This document shows positions 42,601 through 53,100 of a stretch of 54,436 nucleotides of DNA, one piece after another. The notes below the pieces were generated by a model, which was given only the letters and a program-made list of their open reading frames with translations, did not search any database and had not been told where the DNA came from. Numbering within the stretch: the stretch's first letter is position 1; every line of letters starts with the position of its first letter. Both the position numbers and the translations under genes were made by a program. The stretch comes from Betaproteobacteria bacterium RIFCSPLOWO2_02_FULL_63_19. Lineage in GTDB: Bacteria > Pseudomonadota > Gammaproteobacteria > Burkholderiales > SG8-39. The DNA lies in the NCBI GenBank assembly GCA_001770415.1, contig MEQX01000082.1:1-54436 (forward strand), read 5' to 3'.

Positions 42601-45600
42601 TTTCCGCCGAAGTGATCGCGCAGCTCGCGCGGCATTGCGCGGCACGGGAAGACTTGCGGCGGGTCGAACTGCGCCAGGGGCTGGCGCACGATCTGGCGTT
42701 CCTCGGGGACGGCGCCGTCGACCTGGTGATTCTCAATTCCGTCGTGCAATATTTCCCGGGTGCGGATTATTTGCTGGAGGTGCTTGCACAAGCCGTGCGC
42801 GTGACGCGTCAGGGCGGACATGTATTCGTCGGCGACGTGCGCAGCTTGCCGCTGTTGCGCGCGTTTCACACGTCGGTGCAGTTGTTCCGGGCGACCCCGG
42901 CGACACCGCTTGAAACGCTGCGGCGGCACATCGAGCATGCGCAACGCCAGGAAACGGAGCTTGCCGTTGCTCCGGCCTTGTTCGCCAGCTTGCAGGTTGG
43001 CCGCAGCGAGGTGGCGCTGAAGGCCGGTGCCTACGACAACGAGTTGAGCCGGTTCCGCTACGACGTGACGTTGACCGTGGGCAACCCGGAGTCGCTCGGC
43101 CCGGCCCAGCGCTGGATCGCATGGGACGCGGCCGGCGTCTGGCGCGGTGCGCTCGAAGCGGCGCTCGCCTCGCAGCCCGATCAGCCGGTTGGCGTCCGCG
43201 GCGTGCGCGACGCGCGCGTCGGCGCGGCGGTTGCGGCGGTGCGATTGATCGAGGCCGGCACGTGCGCAGATGTGGAGCAGATGCGAGCCGCCAATCGCAC
43301 AAAGTCGGGAGAGGACCCCGACGCGGTCATCCGTCTGGCGCGCCGTCTCGGCGTGGCCCTGTCATGGCAGCGCTTCGAAGCGGACGGCATCTATGACGCG
43401 GTCTTCAATCCGAGCTGGCAATCGCGGCCGGCGCTGCCGGATCAACCGCGCCGCGACTATCACCGCGACGCGAACGCGCCGCGGGACGCGGCAGAGAGCA
43501 CCGAGCTCGGGTTGACGCTCAAGGCGTTCCTGCAGCGCTCGCTGCCCGAGTACATGGTCCCTGCGGCCGTCGTGGTCCTGCCGTCGTGGCCGCTCACCTC
43601 GAGCGGGAAGGTCGACCGGGCGGCGCTGCCGATTCCCGGACGGCACGAGCGTGCCAGCACCGGCTATCGAGCACCGCGCACGCCCGACGAGGAGATTCTG
43701 TGCCGGCTGTTTGCGGAAATACTGCTGCTTGAGGCGGTGGGCATCGGTGACAACTTCTTCAGCTTGGGTGGGGATAGCGTCATGGCGATCCAGCTGGTGA
43801 GCCGTGCGCGGCGCGAAGGGTTCGATCTAACGCCGCGCGACGTGTTCCAGCATCCGACGATCGAAGGGCTGGTGGACGCCGAGCGTCTGTCTGCTCGGGC
43901 GCCGGCGCCGACGCAGAATGCAGCGGTGGGGACCGACGAATTCCCGCTGGTGGGGCTGGCGCCGCAGCAGGTGGAGCAGATCAAAGCGGCCTATCCGGAC
44001 CTGGAGAATATCCTGCCGCTGTCGCCGCTGCAGGAAGGTCTGGTCTTCCACGCGCTGTTTGACACGAATGCGCCTGATGTCTACACGGTGCAGGTTGTGC
44101 TGGAGCTCGAAGGGCGGCTCGCGCCCCGGCGGGTACGCACGGCGGTTTCCGCGCTGCTACGCCGTTACGCCAACCTGCGGGTGGCCATCCGGCACGTGGG
44201 ACTGGAGAGGCCGGTGCAGGTGGTCGCGCACAAAGTCGATGTGCCCTGGCACGAGGAGGATCTGTCCTCGCTCGACGCGGACGCGCAGAGCGCTCGCCGG
44301 GAGGAGTGGCTTGCCACCGACCGCTGCGCGCGATTCGACTTGTCGGTGCCGCCCTTGTTGCGATTCTCGCTACTGCGACTGGGCCGCGAGCTCCATCAAC
44401 TGGTGTTTACGCATCATCACCTGCTGATCGACGGATGGTCAATGCCGATCTTCTTTCACGAGCTGCTCAGTCTCTGTAGCAGTGGAGGCGACGCCAAAGT
44501 GCTGCCGCCGGTGCGGGCGTACGCGGACTTCCTGTCGTGGCTGGCGCGGCAGGACAGGAACACGGCAATCGCCGCATGGCGCGACTATTTGGCGGGACTC
44601 GATGCGCCGACGCGACTGACCTCCGCCGATAGTCGCGATCCGACGCGCGGCGTGCATGAGATTCTGAAGTCGACTCTGCCCGCAGAATTGACGGCACAGC
44701 TGGTGGCGCTCGCGCGCGAGCGGGGTGTCACGCTCAACACGGTGGTTCAGGGGCTGTGGGCCGTACTGCTCGGCCACCTGACCGGGAGCGATGACGTCGT
44801 ATTCGGCGTGACGGTCTCCGGGCGACCGGCGGAGCTGACGGGTGTCGAGCGGATGGTCGGACTGTTCATCAACACCGTGCCGTTGCGCGTGAGGCTGCGT
44901 CCCGATGCGCCACTGTCGGAGATTCTGAGGCGTATTCAAGAAGGCCGGTCGCGGTTGCTGCAGCACCAGCACGTCGGTCTCGTCGATGTTCTGGCCGGGG
45001 ATATGTTCGATACGCTCGTCGTGTTCGAGAACTATCCGGTCGACTCCGAACTCGCCGGTGGCATCGATGGCCTGCGGATCGCCAACGTCCAGTACCACGG
45101 TGCGACGCACTATCCGCTGACGCTCATCTTTGCTCCATGGAATGGATTGCAGCTGCGGTTCATCTATGACCTCGCGCACGTCACGCGTTCGGCGACCGAG
45201 GCGTTGCTCGTGCGCTTCGTCCGATTACTCGAGGGCGCGGTTGCAGCGCCGGATGCGCTCCTTTACCAGCTCGACTATCTCGATGCCGCCGAGCGCCGCA
45301 TGATGCTGCACGAGCTCAACGACACCTCCTGGGCGATACCCAAGGACGGATTGGCGCAGCTTTTTCAGAAGCAAGTGACGCGCGATCGCAATGCCACTGC
45401 AATCGTTTCCGGTACGAATTCGCTGACGTACGGCGAACTCGACGCGCGCGCGAACCATTTGGCGGATCACTTGCGGCGCGCAGGTGTCGACATCGGGAGC
45501 CTGGTGGCCGTACGCCTTGAGCGTAGTCCCGAGTTCGTCGTTGCACTCCTTGCAATCCTGAAGAGCGGGGCCGCATACCTGCCGCTCGACCCCGCGTATC

Positions 45601-47153
45601 CGCAGGAGCGCACGCAGTTTCTGCTAAAGGATAGCGGCGCTGCGTTCGTCCTCACGACCTCTGAGCAGCGGCGGGAGCTGGGTCCCTGCGCCGCGACGGT
45701 CGTGCTCATCGACGAGCTTTCGCCGGCATCGACGGCCGACGCCGATTCCGCCACCCGCCTGCCGCAGACTGGCGGCAGACATCGCGCGTACGTAATGTAC
45801 ACCTCCGGTTCCACGGGCAGGCCCAAAGGGATCGAGGTTCCTCAGCAAGCGGTGATCCGCCTGGTGCAGGACACGGATTACGTGACACTCGGGCCGGGCG
45901 ACCGGATCGCTCATGCCGCGTCGACCTCGTTCGATGCGGCGACGTTCGAGATCTGGGGCGCGCTGCTCAATGGCGCGACGGTCTCGATCCTGCCGCACGA
46001 GACCACGCTTTCACCTGTGGCATTCGCAGCTGCGCTTGGGGCCCAGCGAATTGACACGTTGTTCATTACGACGGCCCTCTTCAATCAGATCGTTGGAGAG
46101 GTGCCCGATGCGTTTCACTCGCTTCGCGATCTGCTCTTCGGCGGCGAGGCAGTCGATCCGCATTTCGTACGACAGGTCCTGCGGTATGGCCCTCCGGATC
46201 GCCTCGTGCACGTCTACGGGCCGACCGAGAACACGACGTTCAGCACGTGGTATCGCGTCCTCAACGTCGCCGACGGCGCGCGCACGGTCGCCATCGGCGG
46301 TCCGATCGGAAACTCTCGCGCTTACGTTCTCGACGCTCGGCTCGAGCCGGTCGCCGCCGGACTGACGGGCGAGCTCTACGTCGGCGGCACGGGGCTGGCG
46401 TACGGCTACGTAAGGCGGCCGGGGACGAGCGCGGCGCGCTTCGTCGCCGATCCGCATTCGAAGGAGCCGGGAGCGCGTATGTATCGCACGGGCGATCTGG
46501 TGCGCCGCCGTGATGACGGAGTAATCGAGTTCGTCGGACGGGTCGATGGCCAGGTGAAGCTGCGTGGATTCCGCATCGAACCGGCCGAGATCGAAGCGAC
46601 GCTGAGCATGCACGAAGGGGTCGCGCAAGCGGCGGTGATCGCGCGCGACGACGGCCCCGGCGGCAGACAGCTCGTCGCGTACATCGTTCCGGCGAACGGC
46701 TCAGACTTCGATGAGACCTCGCTCCGCCGCGCGATCGGCAAGCGCCTGCCTGACTACATGATGCCTTCGGCGTTCGTGATGCTGCCCGCGCTGCCACTGA
46801 CGCCGAACGGAAAGCTCGACCGGCGCGCCCTGCCGGCGCCGCAACGGAACGCCGGCGCATACCGCGCACCGGGCACGCCGCAGGAAGAGGTCATAAGCGC
46901 GATCTTCGGTGAGGTGCTGCGCGTGGAGCGGGTCGGCGTCGACGAAGACTTTTTCGACCTCGGCGGGCACTCGCTGCTGGCGACGCGGCTGGTGAGCCGG
47001 ATTCGGGCGGCGTTCAACGTGGAACTGCCGCTGCGCGATGTGTTTCAGGCGCGAACGGTCCGTAATCTCGGGATACTGATTCAGGCTGCGCTCGTCACTG
47101 AGGATGTCATGCGGACGGCCGCACAGGATGAGCGGGAGGAGCGGTCGCTGTGA
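39627..47153 (+). CDS. Nonribosomal peptide synthetase, C-A-nMT-T-C-A-T
   Basis: The 2508-residue synthetase has two modules. C1 (about 10-445) starts LPLSAAQMGIWAAQ and has HHLCNDG, resembling the EntF-type condensation domain. A1 (460 onward) has YTSGSTGTPKG near 611, and I read its pocket as D-A-W-L-V-G-A-V-V-K, suggesting a Leu-like or other hydrophobic residue. An N-methyltransferase is inserted after core A8 (about 900-1290; FNIIGWNSSYTGEP, VLEIGCGTG). T1 has LGGDS near 1379. C2 (1455-1890) has LPLSPLQEG and HHLLIDG. A2 has YTSGSTGRPKG near 2057 and pocket D-A-F-F-L-G-V-T-F-K, usual for Ile or Val. T2 has LGGHS near 2444. A short charged tail (DEREERSL) ends it and may dock to the next protein. 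Starts at 39624 (GTG) or further upstream are possible. No thioesterase is present, so the chain passes on. Confidence 0.93.
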   Translation: MLPKDPIDHRGAWLPLSAAQMGIWAAQMIDPLDPGYNIGEYLEILGPIDSRLFEEALHRVVLAADSLHLRFVETSDGPRQYIDPGRQWKMSFVDVSQEADPRGAAEQLMNEEMSRAPDLARGPLFGHTLFRVSGDRYYWCARYHHLCNDGVGTALIARRVASCYSALAEGREPGEDLPGSWLDVLREEERYRVSSRHAADGEFWREQLRDRAQPVTFCGKPPARPEGFLKSRGSIPGTVMIELRALAAQHRVSLAQILMAAAAVYLYRLSGESDLTLGMALAARNASIREIVGLTSKAMPLRIHVDPDASFGAFLDHLRTRVRAVVRHQHYGEDDLRRQMTLRPDQYLYGLAVNVMPFDYDFQFAGHPVRAYNAGKWLVEDFQIVAYERFEVGGGIALDFCVNPQHYSPDALEAHQRRYLALVARLGATVDVPVRLLPIVPPQERTHLLTELNATARDVAQMTVAGLFESAVARDPQAIAVVSGEHRLTYGELNARANRVAHQLIAIHVGPESLVGVLLERSADAIVALLGIAKAGGAYLALDPGHPQARVESILLDARPSVVIASSSLQVRVPRKINILQIDGNHTRPAHSPTDAERIMPLLPKHPAYVIYTSGSTGTPKGVVVSHAGIASLAGTFIERLGVTAESHVLQFASMTFDASLWEVVVAMTSGAALVIATEGARSGPPLGEQLAAQGITHALLPPAVLPTMDPAQVPLPCLVVGGEACSGELVSRWSPGRRLVNAYGPTETTVVATLSDPLSGTGTPPIGLPIWNTSVYVLDDGLEPVPLGTRGELYVAGIGLARGYLGRPALTAERFVAHPYSSEPGARMYRTGDLVRRLSDGNLVFLGRTDEQLKLRGYRIEPAEIEAALRKHERVQDALVTLHEQGGQKQLLAYVIGTEDAAASRMEHWQELYDATYAQGAGSPGDFNIIGWNSSYTGEPLAADEMRIWVEETVRSLRALQPRRVLEIGCGTGLLLTRLAPDCERYIGLDFSAEVIAQLARHCAAREDLRRVELRQGLAHDLAFLGDGAVDLVILNSVVQYFPGADYLLEVLAQAVRVTRQGGHVFVGDVRSLPLLRAFHTSVQLFRATPATPLETLRRHIEHAQRQETELAVAPALFASLQVGRSEVALKAGAYDNELSRFRYDVTLTVGNPESLGPAQRWIAWDAAGVWRGALEAALASQPDQPVGVRGVRDARVGAAVAAVRLIEAGTCADVEQMRAANRTKSGEDPDAVIRLARRLGVALSWQRFEADGIYDAVFNPSWQSRPALPDQPRRDYHRDANAPRDAAESTELGLTLKAFLQRSLPEYMVPAAVVVLPSWPLTSSGKVDRAALPIPGRHERASTGYRAPRTPDEEILCRLFAEILLLEAVGIGDNFFSLGGDSVMAIQLVSRARREGFDLTPRDVFQHPTIEGLVDAERLSARAPAPTQNAAVGTDEFPLVGLAPQQVEQIKAAYPDLENILPLSPLQEGLVFHALFDTNAPDVYTVQVVLELEGRLAPRRVRTAVSALLRRYANLRVAIRHVGLERPVQVVAHKVDVPWHEEDLSSLDADAQSARREEWLATDRCARFDLSVPPLLRFSLLRLGRELHQLVFTHHHLLIDGWSMPIFFHELLSLCSSGGDAKVLPPVRAYADFLSWLARQDRNTAIAAWRDYLAGLDAPTRLTSADSRDPTRGVHEILKSTLPAELTAQLVALARERGVTLNTVVQGLWAVLLGHLTGSDDVVFGVTVSGRPAELTGVERMVGLFINTVPLRVRLRPDAPLSEILRRIQEGRSRLLQHQHVGLVDVLAGDMFDTLVVFENYPVDSELAGGIDGLRIANVQYHGATHYPLTLIFAPWNGLQLRFIYDLAHVTRSATEALLVRFVRLLEGAVAAPDALLYQLDYLDAAERRMMLHELNDTSWAIPKDGLAQLFQKQVTRDRNATAIVSGTNSLTYGELDARANHLADHLRRAGVDIGSLVAVRLERSPEFVVALLAILKSGAAYLPLDPAYPQERTQFLLKDSGAAFVLTTSEQRRELGPCAATVVLIDELSPASTADADSATRLPQTGGRHRAYVMYTSGSTGRPKGIEVPQQAVIRLVQDTDYVTLGPGDRIAHAASTSFDAATFEIWGALLNGATVSILPHETTLSPVAFAAALGAQRIDTLFITTALFNQIVGEVPDAFHSLRDLLFGGEAVDPHFVRQVLRYGPPDRLVHVYGPTENTTFSTWYRVLNVADGARTVAIGGPIGNSRAYVLDARLEPVAAGLTGELYVGGTGLAYGYVRRPGTSAARFVADPHSKEPGARMYRTGDLVRRRDDGVIEFVGRVDGQVKLRGFRIEPAEIEATLSMHEGVAQAAVIARDDGPGGRQLVAYIVPANGSDFDETSLRRAIGKRLPDYMMPSAFVMLPALPLTPNGKLDRRALPAPQRNAGAYRAPGTPQEEVISAIFGEVLRVERVGVDEDFFDLGGHSLLATRLVSRIRAAFNVELPLRDVFQARTVRNLGILIQAALVTEDVMRTAAQDEREERSL

Positions 47154-50100
47154 CCTCAACGGAGCTTCTCGCACACCTGTTCGCCCTGGGCGCACGCGTT
47201 TGGCTTGAAGACGACGCGGTACGCGTCAATGCCCCCCGAGGCAGCATCAGCGACGAACTGTGGGCCGAATTGCGCAGCCGCAAGGACGAGATCCGCGAGC
47301 ATTTGAGGCGCGACATCGGACACGGCTTCAAGAGCACGCCTCTGTGCGCAAGACCCCGGCCGGCTCGGCTCCCGCTGTCGTTTGCCCAGCAGCGGCTGTG
47401 GTTCGTCGATCAACTGGAAGGGACGAGCGGCCGATACAACGTACACCATGCGTTTCGCCTCCGCGGTCCGCTCGATGTCGCCGCGCTGGAGGGCGCGCTG
47501 CAGACGATAGTCGCGAGGCACGAGGTCCTGCGAACGCACTTTGCCCAGGCCAACGGCGAGCCGGAGCAGATCATCGCGGCGGAGCTGCGAATCGCCATAC
47601 CAGTCGAAGATCTCAGCAGTCTCAGCGAGGACCTCAGGCAGCAAGCCGTGGCGGCAGCTATACGGCGCGACGGCGAGCAGCCCTTCGATCTGAATCGCGG
47701 ACCGGTCCTGCGCATGAAACTGCTGAGGATCGCGGAGCAGGAGCATGTGCTGCTGCGGTCGTTCCATCACATCGCCTCGGATGGCTGGTCGCTGGACGTG
47801 TTCAACCGCGAGCTTGCCGCGCTCTATGAGGGGAGTGACCTGCCCGCGCTGCCCGTCCAATACGCGGATTTCGCGCTGTGGCAGAGGGAGGTGCTCGACG
47901 GCGAAGGGATGAAGCGCGGGCTGGAGTACTGGAGGAAAGAGCTTGCGGGGATACCCGACCCAATGCGCTTGCCGGTGGATCGTCCGCGGCCGACGCTGCC
48001 GACATACGACGGCGGGCGATACGACGTGTGTCTCGCGCCGGCGGCGACGGCGCGGTTGCGGAAGCTGAGTCGCGAAGGCGAGGGAACCCTCTACATGACG
48101 CTGCTCGCCGCGTTCACGGTGTTGCTGGACCGCTACGGTGCGCAGGACGGAGTCGTCGTCGGATCCCCGATTGCCGGACGGCAGGAAGCGCAGCTAGAGC
48201 AGCTGATCGGCTTCTTCGTGAACTCGCTGGTCATGCGCGTGCAGGTGGATCCCGTGGCGAGCTTCCGCGACTTGCTCGCGGAGGTACGGCGAACGACTCT
48301 GGACGCCTATCGGCACCAGCAGATCCCGTTCGAGCGGCTCGTGGAGGAGCTGTCGCCCGGCCGCAGCCTGGACAGAGCGCCGCTATTCCAGACGATGTTC
48401 GCGCTGCAGAACGCGCCGGCGGCGCCGCTGCGGCTTCGCGGGCTGGTCATCGAGCCGATTGCGAGCGAAGACTTTCGCGTGCGCTACGATCTGGAAGTGC
48501 ACGCCGTGGAACGCGACGACGGTCTGGACATTGCGTGGTTGTACGACCTTGCCCTGTTCGAGCGCTCGCGCATCGAGCAGATGGCGCGGCGTTTCGTGAC
48601 CCTGCTCGACGCGGTCGGAAAGGAACCGGATGCGCCGCTCTACCGTCATGACGTGGAGCCGTTGGCGCGGCAGCATCTCGGAGAGCAGGGCGCGGGGGAC
48701 GAGGGTATCTTCCCGGCCGGCGGGACCATGTCTTTGCCCGAGCGCTTCGAAACCCAGGTCGCGCGCACACCCGATGCGATCGCATTGCACTCCGGAGACT
48801 CAAGCCTCACGTTCGCTGAGATCAACGCGCGCGCGAATCGGCTCGCGCACCACCTCATCGCCCACGGCATCGGTCCCGAGAGCCTCGTCGCCGTTTCACT
48901 GCCGCGCTCGGCCGAGCTGGTCATCGCTCTGCTCGCGGTGCTGAAAGCCGGTGCCGCATACATCCCTATGGATCCCCGGCATCCGCAGGCGCGCATCGAT
49001 GCGATCCTCGGCGACGCATCGCCGTCGTTCGCGGTCACTCGCGCCACGTTCGACGCGCTTTCCAGCGAGCCAGAGGACAACCCGAAACGCGAGCTGCAGG
49101 CCGGCAACGCTGCCTACGTCATCTGGACTTCCGGATCGACGGGAACGCCGAAGGGGGTCGTCATCGCGCATCGGGAGCTGTCGGTCTATCTCGAGTGGGC
49201 GAGCGAGCGCTATCAGGCGCACCTGGGGCAAGGCGCGCCGATCAATACGGCGATCAGCTTCGATGCGACCCTGACCAGCCTCTACCTTCCGCTATTGTCC
49301 GGGCGCCCCGTTCTGCTCCTGCCCGAGGACAATGAGATCGAGGAGCTTGCCGAGCTGCTCGCCGGCGGCGCCGAGCTGACGCTGGTCAAACTGACACCGG
49401 CCCATCTCGAAATGCTGCGTGGGCTGGTCGGAGACCTCGCCTCCCGGGTGCGTGCGCGGTGCTTCGTCGTCGGCGGCGAGGCGCTGCAGGGCGAAATAGC
49501 CGCGTTCTGGCGGCGCTACGTGCCGATCGTCAACGAGTACGGACCTACCGAAACGGTCGTCGGCTGTTGCATATATCAGGCCGATGCGAGCGACGATCCT
49601 CAGCGCGGCGTGCCCATCGGCGCCGCGACGCCGAACACACGGCTCTACGTGCTCAACCGCATGCTGCAGCCGATGCCGCCCGGCGCGGTCGGCGAGCTCT
49701 ACATCGGCGGCGCGCAGCTCGGCCGCGGTTACCTGAATCGGCCAGCGTTGACTGCGGAACGATTCGTGGCGGATCCCCACGCCGGCGAGCCCGGCGCGCG
49801 AATGTATCGCACCGGTGATCTGGCACGGCGACTCGATGATGGCACTCTGGAGTTCTGCGGGCGCGCTGACGAGCAGCTTAAGATTCGCGGCTTCCGTATC
49901 GAGCCCGGTGAGATCGAGGCGCTGTTGACCGCGCTGCCGGGAGTATCTCGGGCGGCAGTGATCAGCAGCGGCGGACAGCTCGTGGCGTACGTCGTCGGGA
50001 ACGTCGACGAAGCGGCGCTCCGCGCCGAGTTGAGCGCGCGTCTACCCGACTACATGGTGCCAGCCGCACTCGTGTTCCTGGATGCACTGCCGCTCACGCC

Positions 50101-53100
50101 GAATGGCAAGCTCGATCGCCGTGCACTGCCCGCGCCGGATCAGCGAACCGGCGCCTATCGCGCGCCTCGCACGCCCAAGGAGGAAATCCTCTGCGCCATT
50201 TTCGCGGAGGTGCTGATGCTCGACCGCGTGGGCATCGACGATGACTTCTTCGAGCTCGGCGGGCATTCGCTGCTGGCCGCGGAAGTGGTGAGCCGCGTCC
50301 GGGCGGTGCTGAACGCCGAGCTGGCAATGCGGGCATTGTTCGAGGCGCCGAACGTTTCGGCGCTCGCATCGCGTCTGGTGGACGGAGCGATTCCTCGCGT
50401 TCGGCTGGAAAGGCAGGAGCGTCCCGCACGGCTGCCGCTTTCCTATGCGCAGGAGCGGATGTGGTTCCTGCATCGGCTGGGGCAGGCGAACGCTGCCTAC
50501 AACATTCCGCTCGCATTGCGGCTCGACGGGAATCTGGACGCGCGTGCGCTGTCGCTCGCACTCGGCGACGTCGTTGAGCGTCATGAAAGCCTGCGCACGA
50601 TCTTCCCCGAGGACGACGGCGTACCGTATCAGCAGGTCCTGCAAGACGTACACATCGGACTGAACTGCGAGGACGTCGCGCTGGCCGAGGCCGCGAGCGT
50701 TGCTTTCGATCTGAGTAAAGAGATTCCTGTACGCGCGTGGTTGCTCGCGCAGGCTCCGGATCGTCATATCCTGCTGCTTGTCCTGCATCACATTGCCGCG
50801 GACGGCTGGTCGTTCGGTCCGCTGCTGCGCGATCTCGCCCAGGCCTACGCGGCGCGCACGCGCGGCAATGCGCCGGCCTGGCGTGCGCTGCCGGTGCAAT
50901 ACAGCGACTACGCGCTGTGGCAACGCAACGCGTGCGGCGAGGCGATGGCGCGGCAGCTTGAGTTCTGGCGGGCGGCGATGGCGGGAAGCCCCGAGGAGAT
51001 CAGGCTGCCGGCGGACCGGCGCCGACCGGCCGTGCTGAGCTACCGGGGAAGCTCCACGCGGGGGGCGCTCGACGCAGCGCTCCACCGCCGGCTCGCCGAA
51101 TTCGCGCGCTCGAGCGGCGCGACCCTGTTCATGGTTTTGCAGGCGGGTCTTGCGGCGCTGCTCTCGCGACTCGGTGCGGGCGGCGACATACCGATCGGCA
51201 CGCCGATAGCGAATCGCGGCGAACGGGCGACGGAGGAGCTTGTCGGACTGTTCGTGAACACGCTCGTCCTGAGGACGGACGTTTCGGGGGATCCGAGCTT
51301 CCGCGAGCTCGTGCGCCGGGTGCGCGCTTTCGCGCTCGACGCGTACGGACATCCTGATCTGCCGCTCGAGCAGCTTGTCGAGGCGCTCCGACCGGAGCGA
51401 TCGCTCGGCCGGCATCCTCTGTTCCAGGTAATGCTCGTGCTCGAACACGCGGGCGAGCCGGAACCGACGCTGCCCGGCATGGTCGTGCGCCGCGAGCCGT
51501 TCGAGCGCGATGTCGCCAAATTCGATCTGACCCTGGGGCTCCGAGAGCAGCCGGTGCACGGCGGCATCGATGCAGTCCTCGAATACAGCACTGATCTGTT
51601 CGATCGCGCCACTGCGGAGTCGATCGTGCGCCGTTTCGGGCGACTGCTGCGTGCGGCCGTCGAGCATCCCGATCTGCCGCTGCACCGGTTGGATATTCTG
51701 GACGACGACGAACGAAGAGCGTTGCTCACCGGCGACGTGTCGGCGTCCTTGCCGTTCGTCAACCTTCCCGATCGCTTCGAGTCGCAGGTGTTGCGCTGCC
51801 CCGATGCCATCGCCCTGGTCGCCGGCGAGCGCAGCCTGACATTTTCCGCCCTGAACGCCGGCGCGAATCAACTCGCCCACCACATCGTCAGCCGCGGCGT
51901 CGGGCCCGAGACCCTCGTAGCAGTTCAGCTTCCACGCTCGCCGGAACTCGTCGTCGCAATTCTGGGTATCCTGAAGGCTGGTGCGGCATACCTGCCAATT
52001 GACCCCGCGTACCCCCGCATACGCGTCGAGGAGATGCTGGCCGACGCAGCGCCAGCGCTCGTGATTACCAAGGCCACATTCGACGCGCTGGCCGATGAGC
52101 CGACGCACGACCCCGCGCGCGCCGTTCACCCTGGCCATCCGGCCTATGTCATCTATACCTCCGGGTCGACGGGAAAGCCGAAGGGGGTGGTGATTTCCCA
52201 CCGGGAACTGGCGACATACCTCGCCTGGGCGAGTGAGCGCTATCAAACCGATTGCGGCTCGGGCGCTCCGATCAACACCGCGGCAAGCTTCGATGCGACG
52301 GTCACGAGCCTTTTTCTTCCGCTGATCTCCGGCCGACTGGTGATTCTTCTTCCGGAAGAACGGCAGATCGAAGCCCTCGCCGAGTTGCTGAACAAGGGCG
52401 CGGATCTGACGCTGGTAAAGCTGACGCCCGCGTATCTCGAAGCGTTGCACGGACTCGTGGACGTCTCCAAGATGCGCGCGCGATTATTCGTCGTCGGCGG
52501 CGAGGCGCTCCGCAGCGAGGTTGCCGCGGTCTGGCGCAGCCATGTGTCGATTGTCAACGAGTATGGTCCGACGGAGACCGTCGTCGGCTGTTGCATTCAT
52601 CAAGCCTGCTCCGGGGACGACGGGAGCGCCGACGTCCCAATCGGCACACCGACGCCGCACACTCGTCTCTATGTGCTCGACGAATCGTTGGCGTTGGTGC
52701 CGGTTGGGGTCGCGGGCGAGCTCTATATCGGCGGCGCGCAACTGGGCCGCGGCTACCTCCGCCGCCCGGCGCTTACGGCGGAGCGATTCGTCGCCGATCC
52801 CTATTCCATCGAGCCCGGCGCACGCATGTACCGCAGCGGGGATTTGGTGCGCCGCCGCCGCGACGGCGTCCTCGAGTTCCTCGGACGAACGGACGAGCAG
52901 ATCAAGCTGCGCGGCTTTCGCATCGAACCCGGCGAGATCGAAGCTGCGATCACAGCTTACCCGGGGGTTGCTCAGGCGGCGGTGATCGCGCGTGACAACC
53001 AGCTGGTGGCGTACGCCGTCGGCAACGTCGACGAAGCCGCGCTTCGCGCCGAGTTGAGCGCGCGCCTGCCCGACTACATGGTTCCAGGCGTGTTCCTGTT

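Noticed and set aside
50042..52450. An 802-codon minus-strand open frame inside the second synthetase
   Set aside because: It lies wholly opposite C and A domains with intact motifs and has no recognisable protein features.
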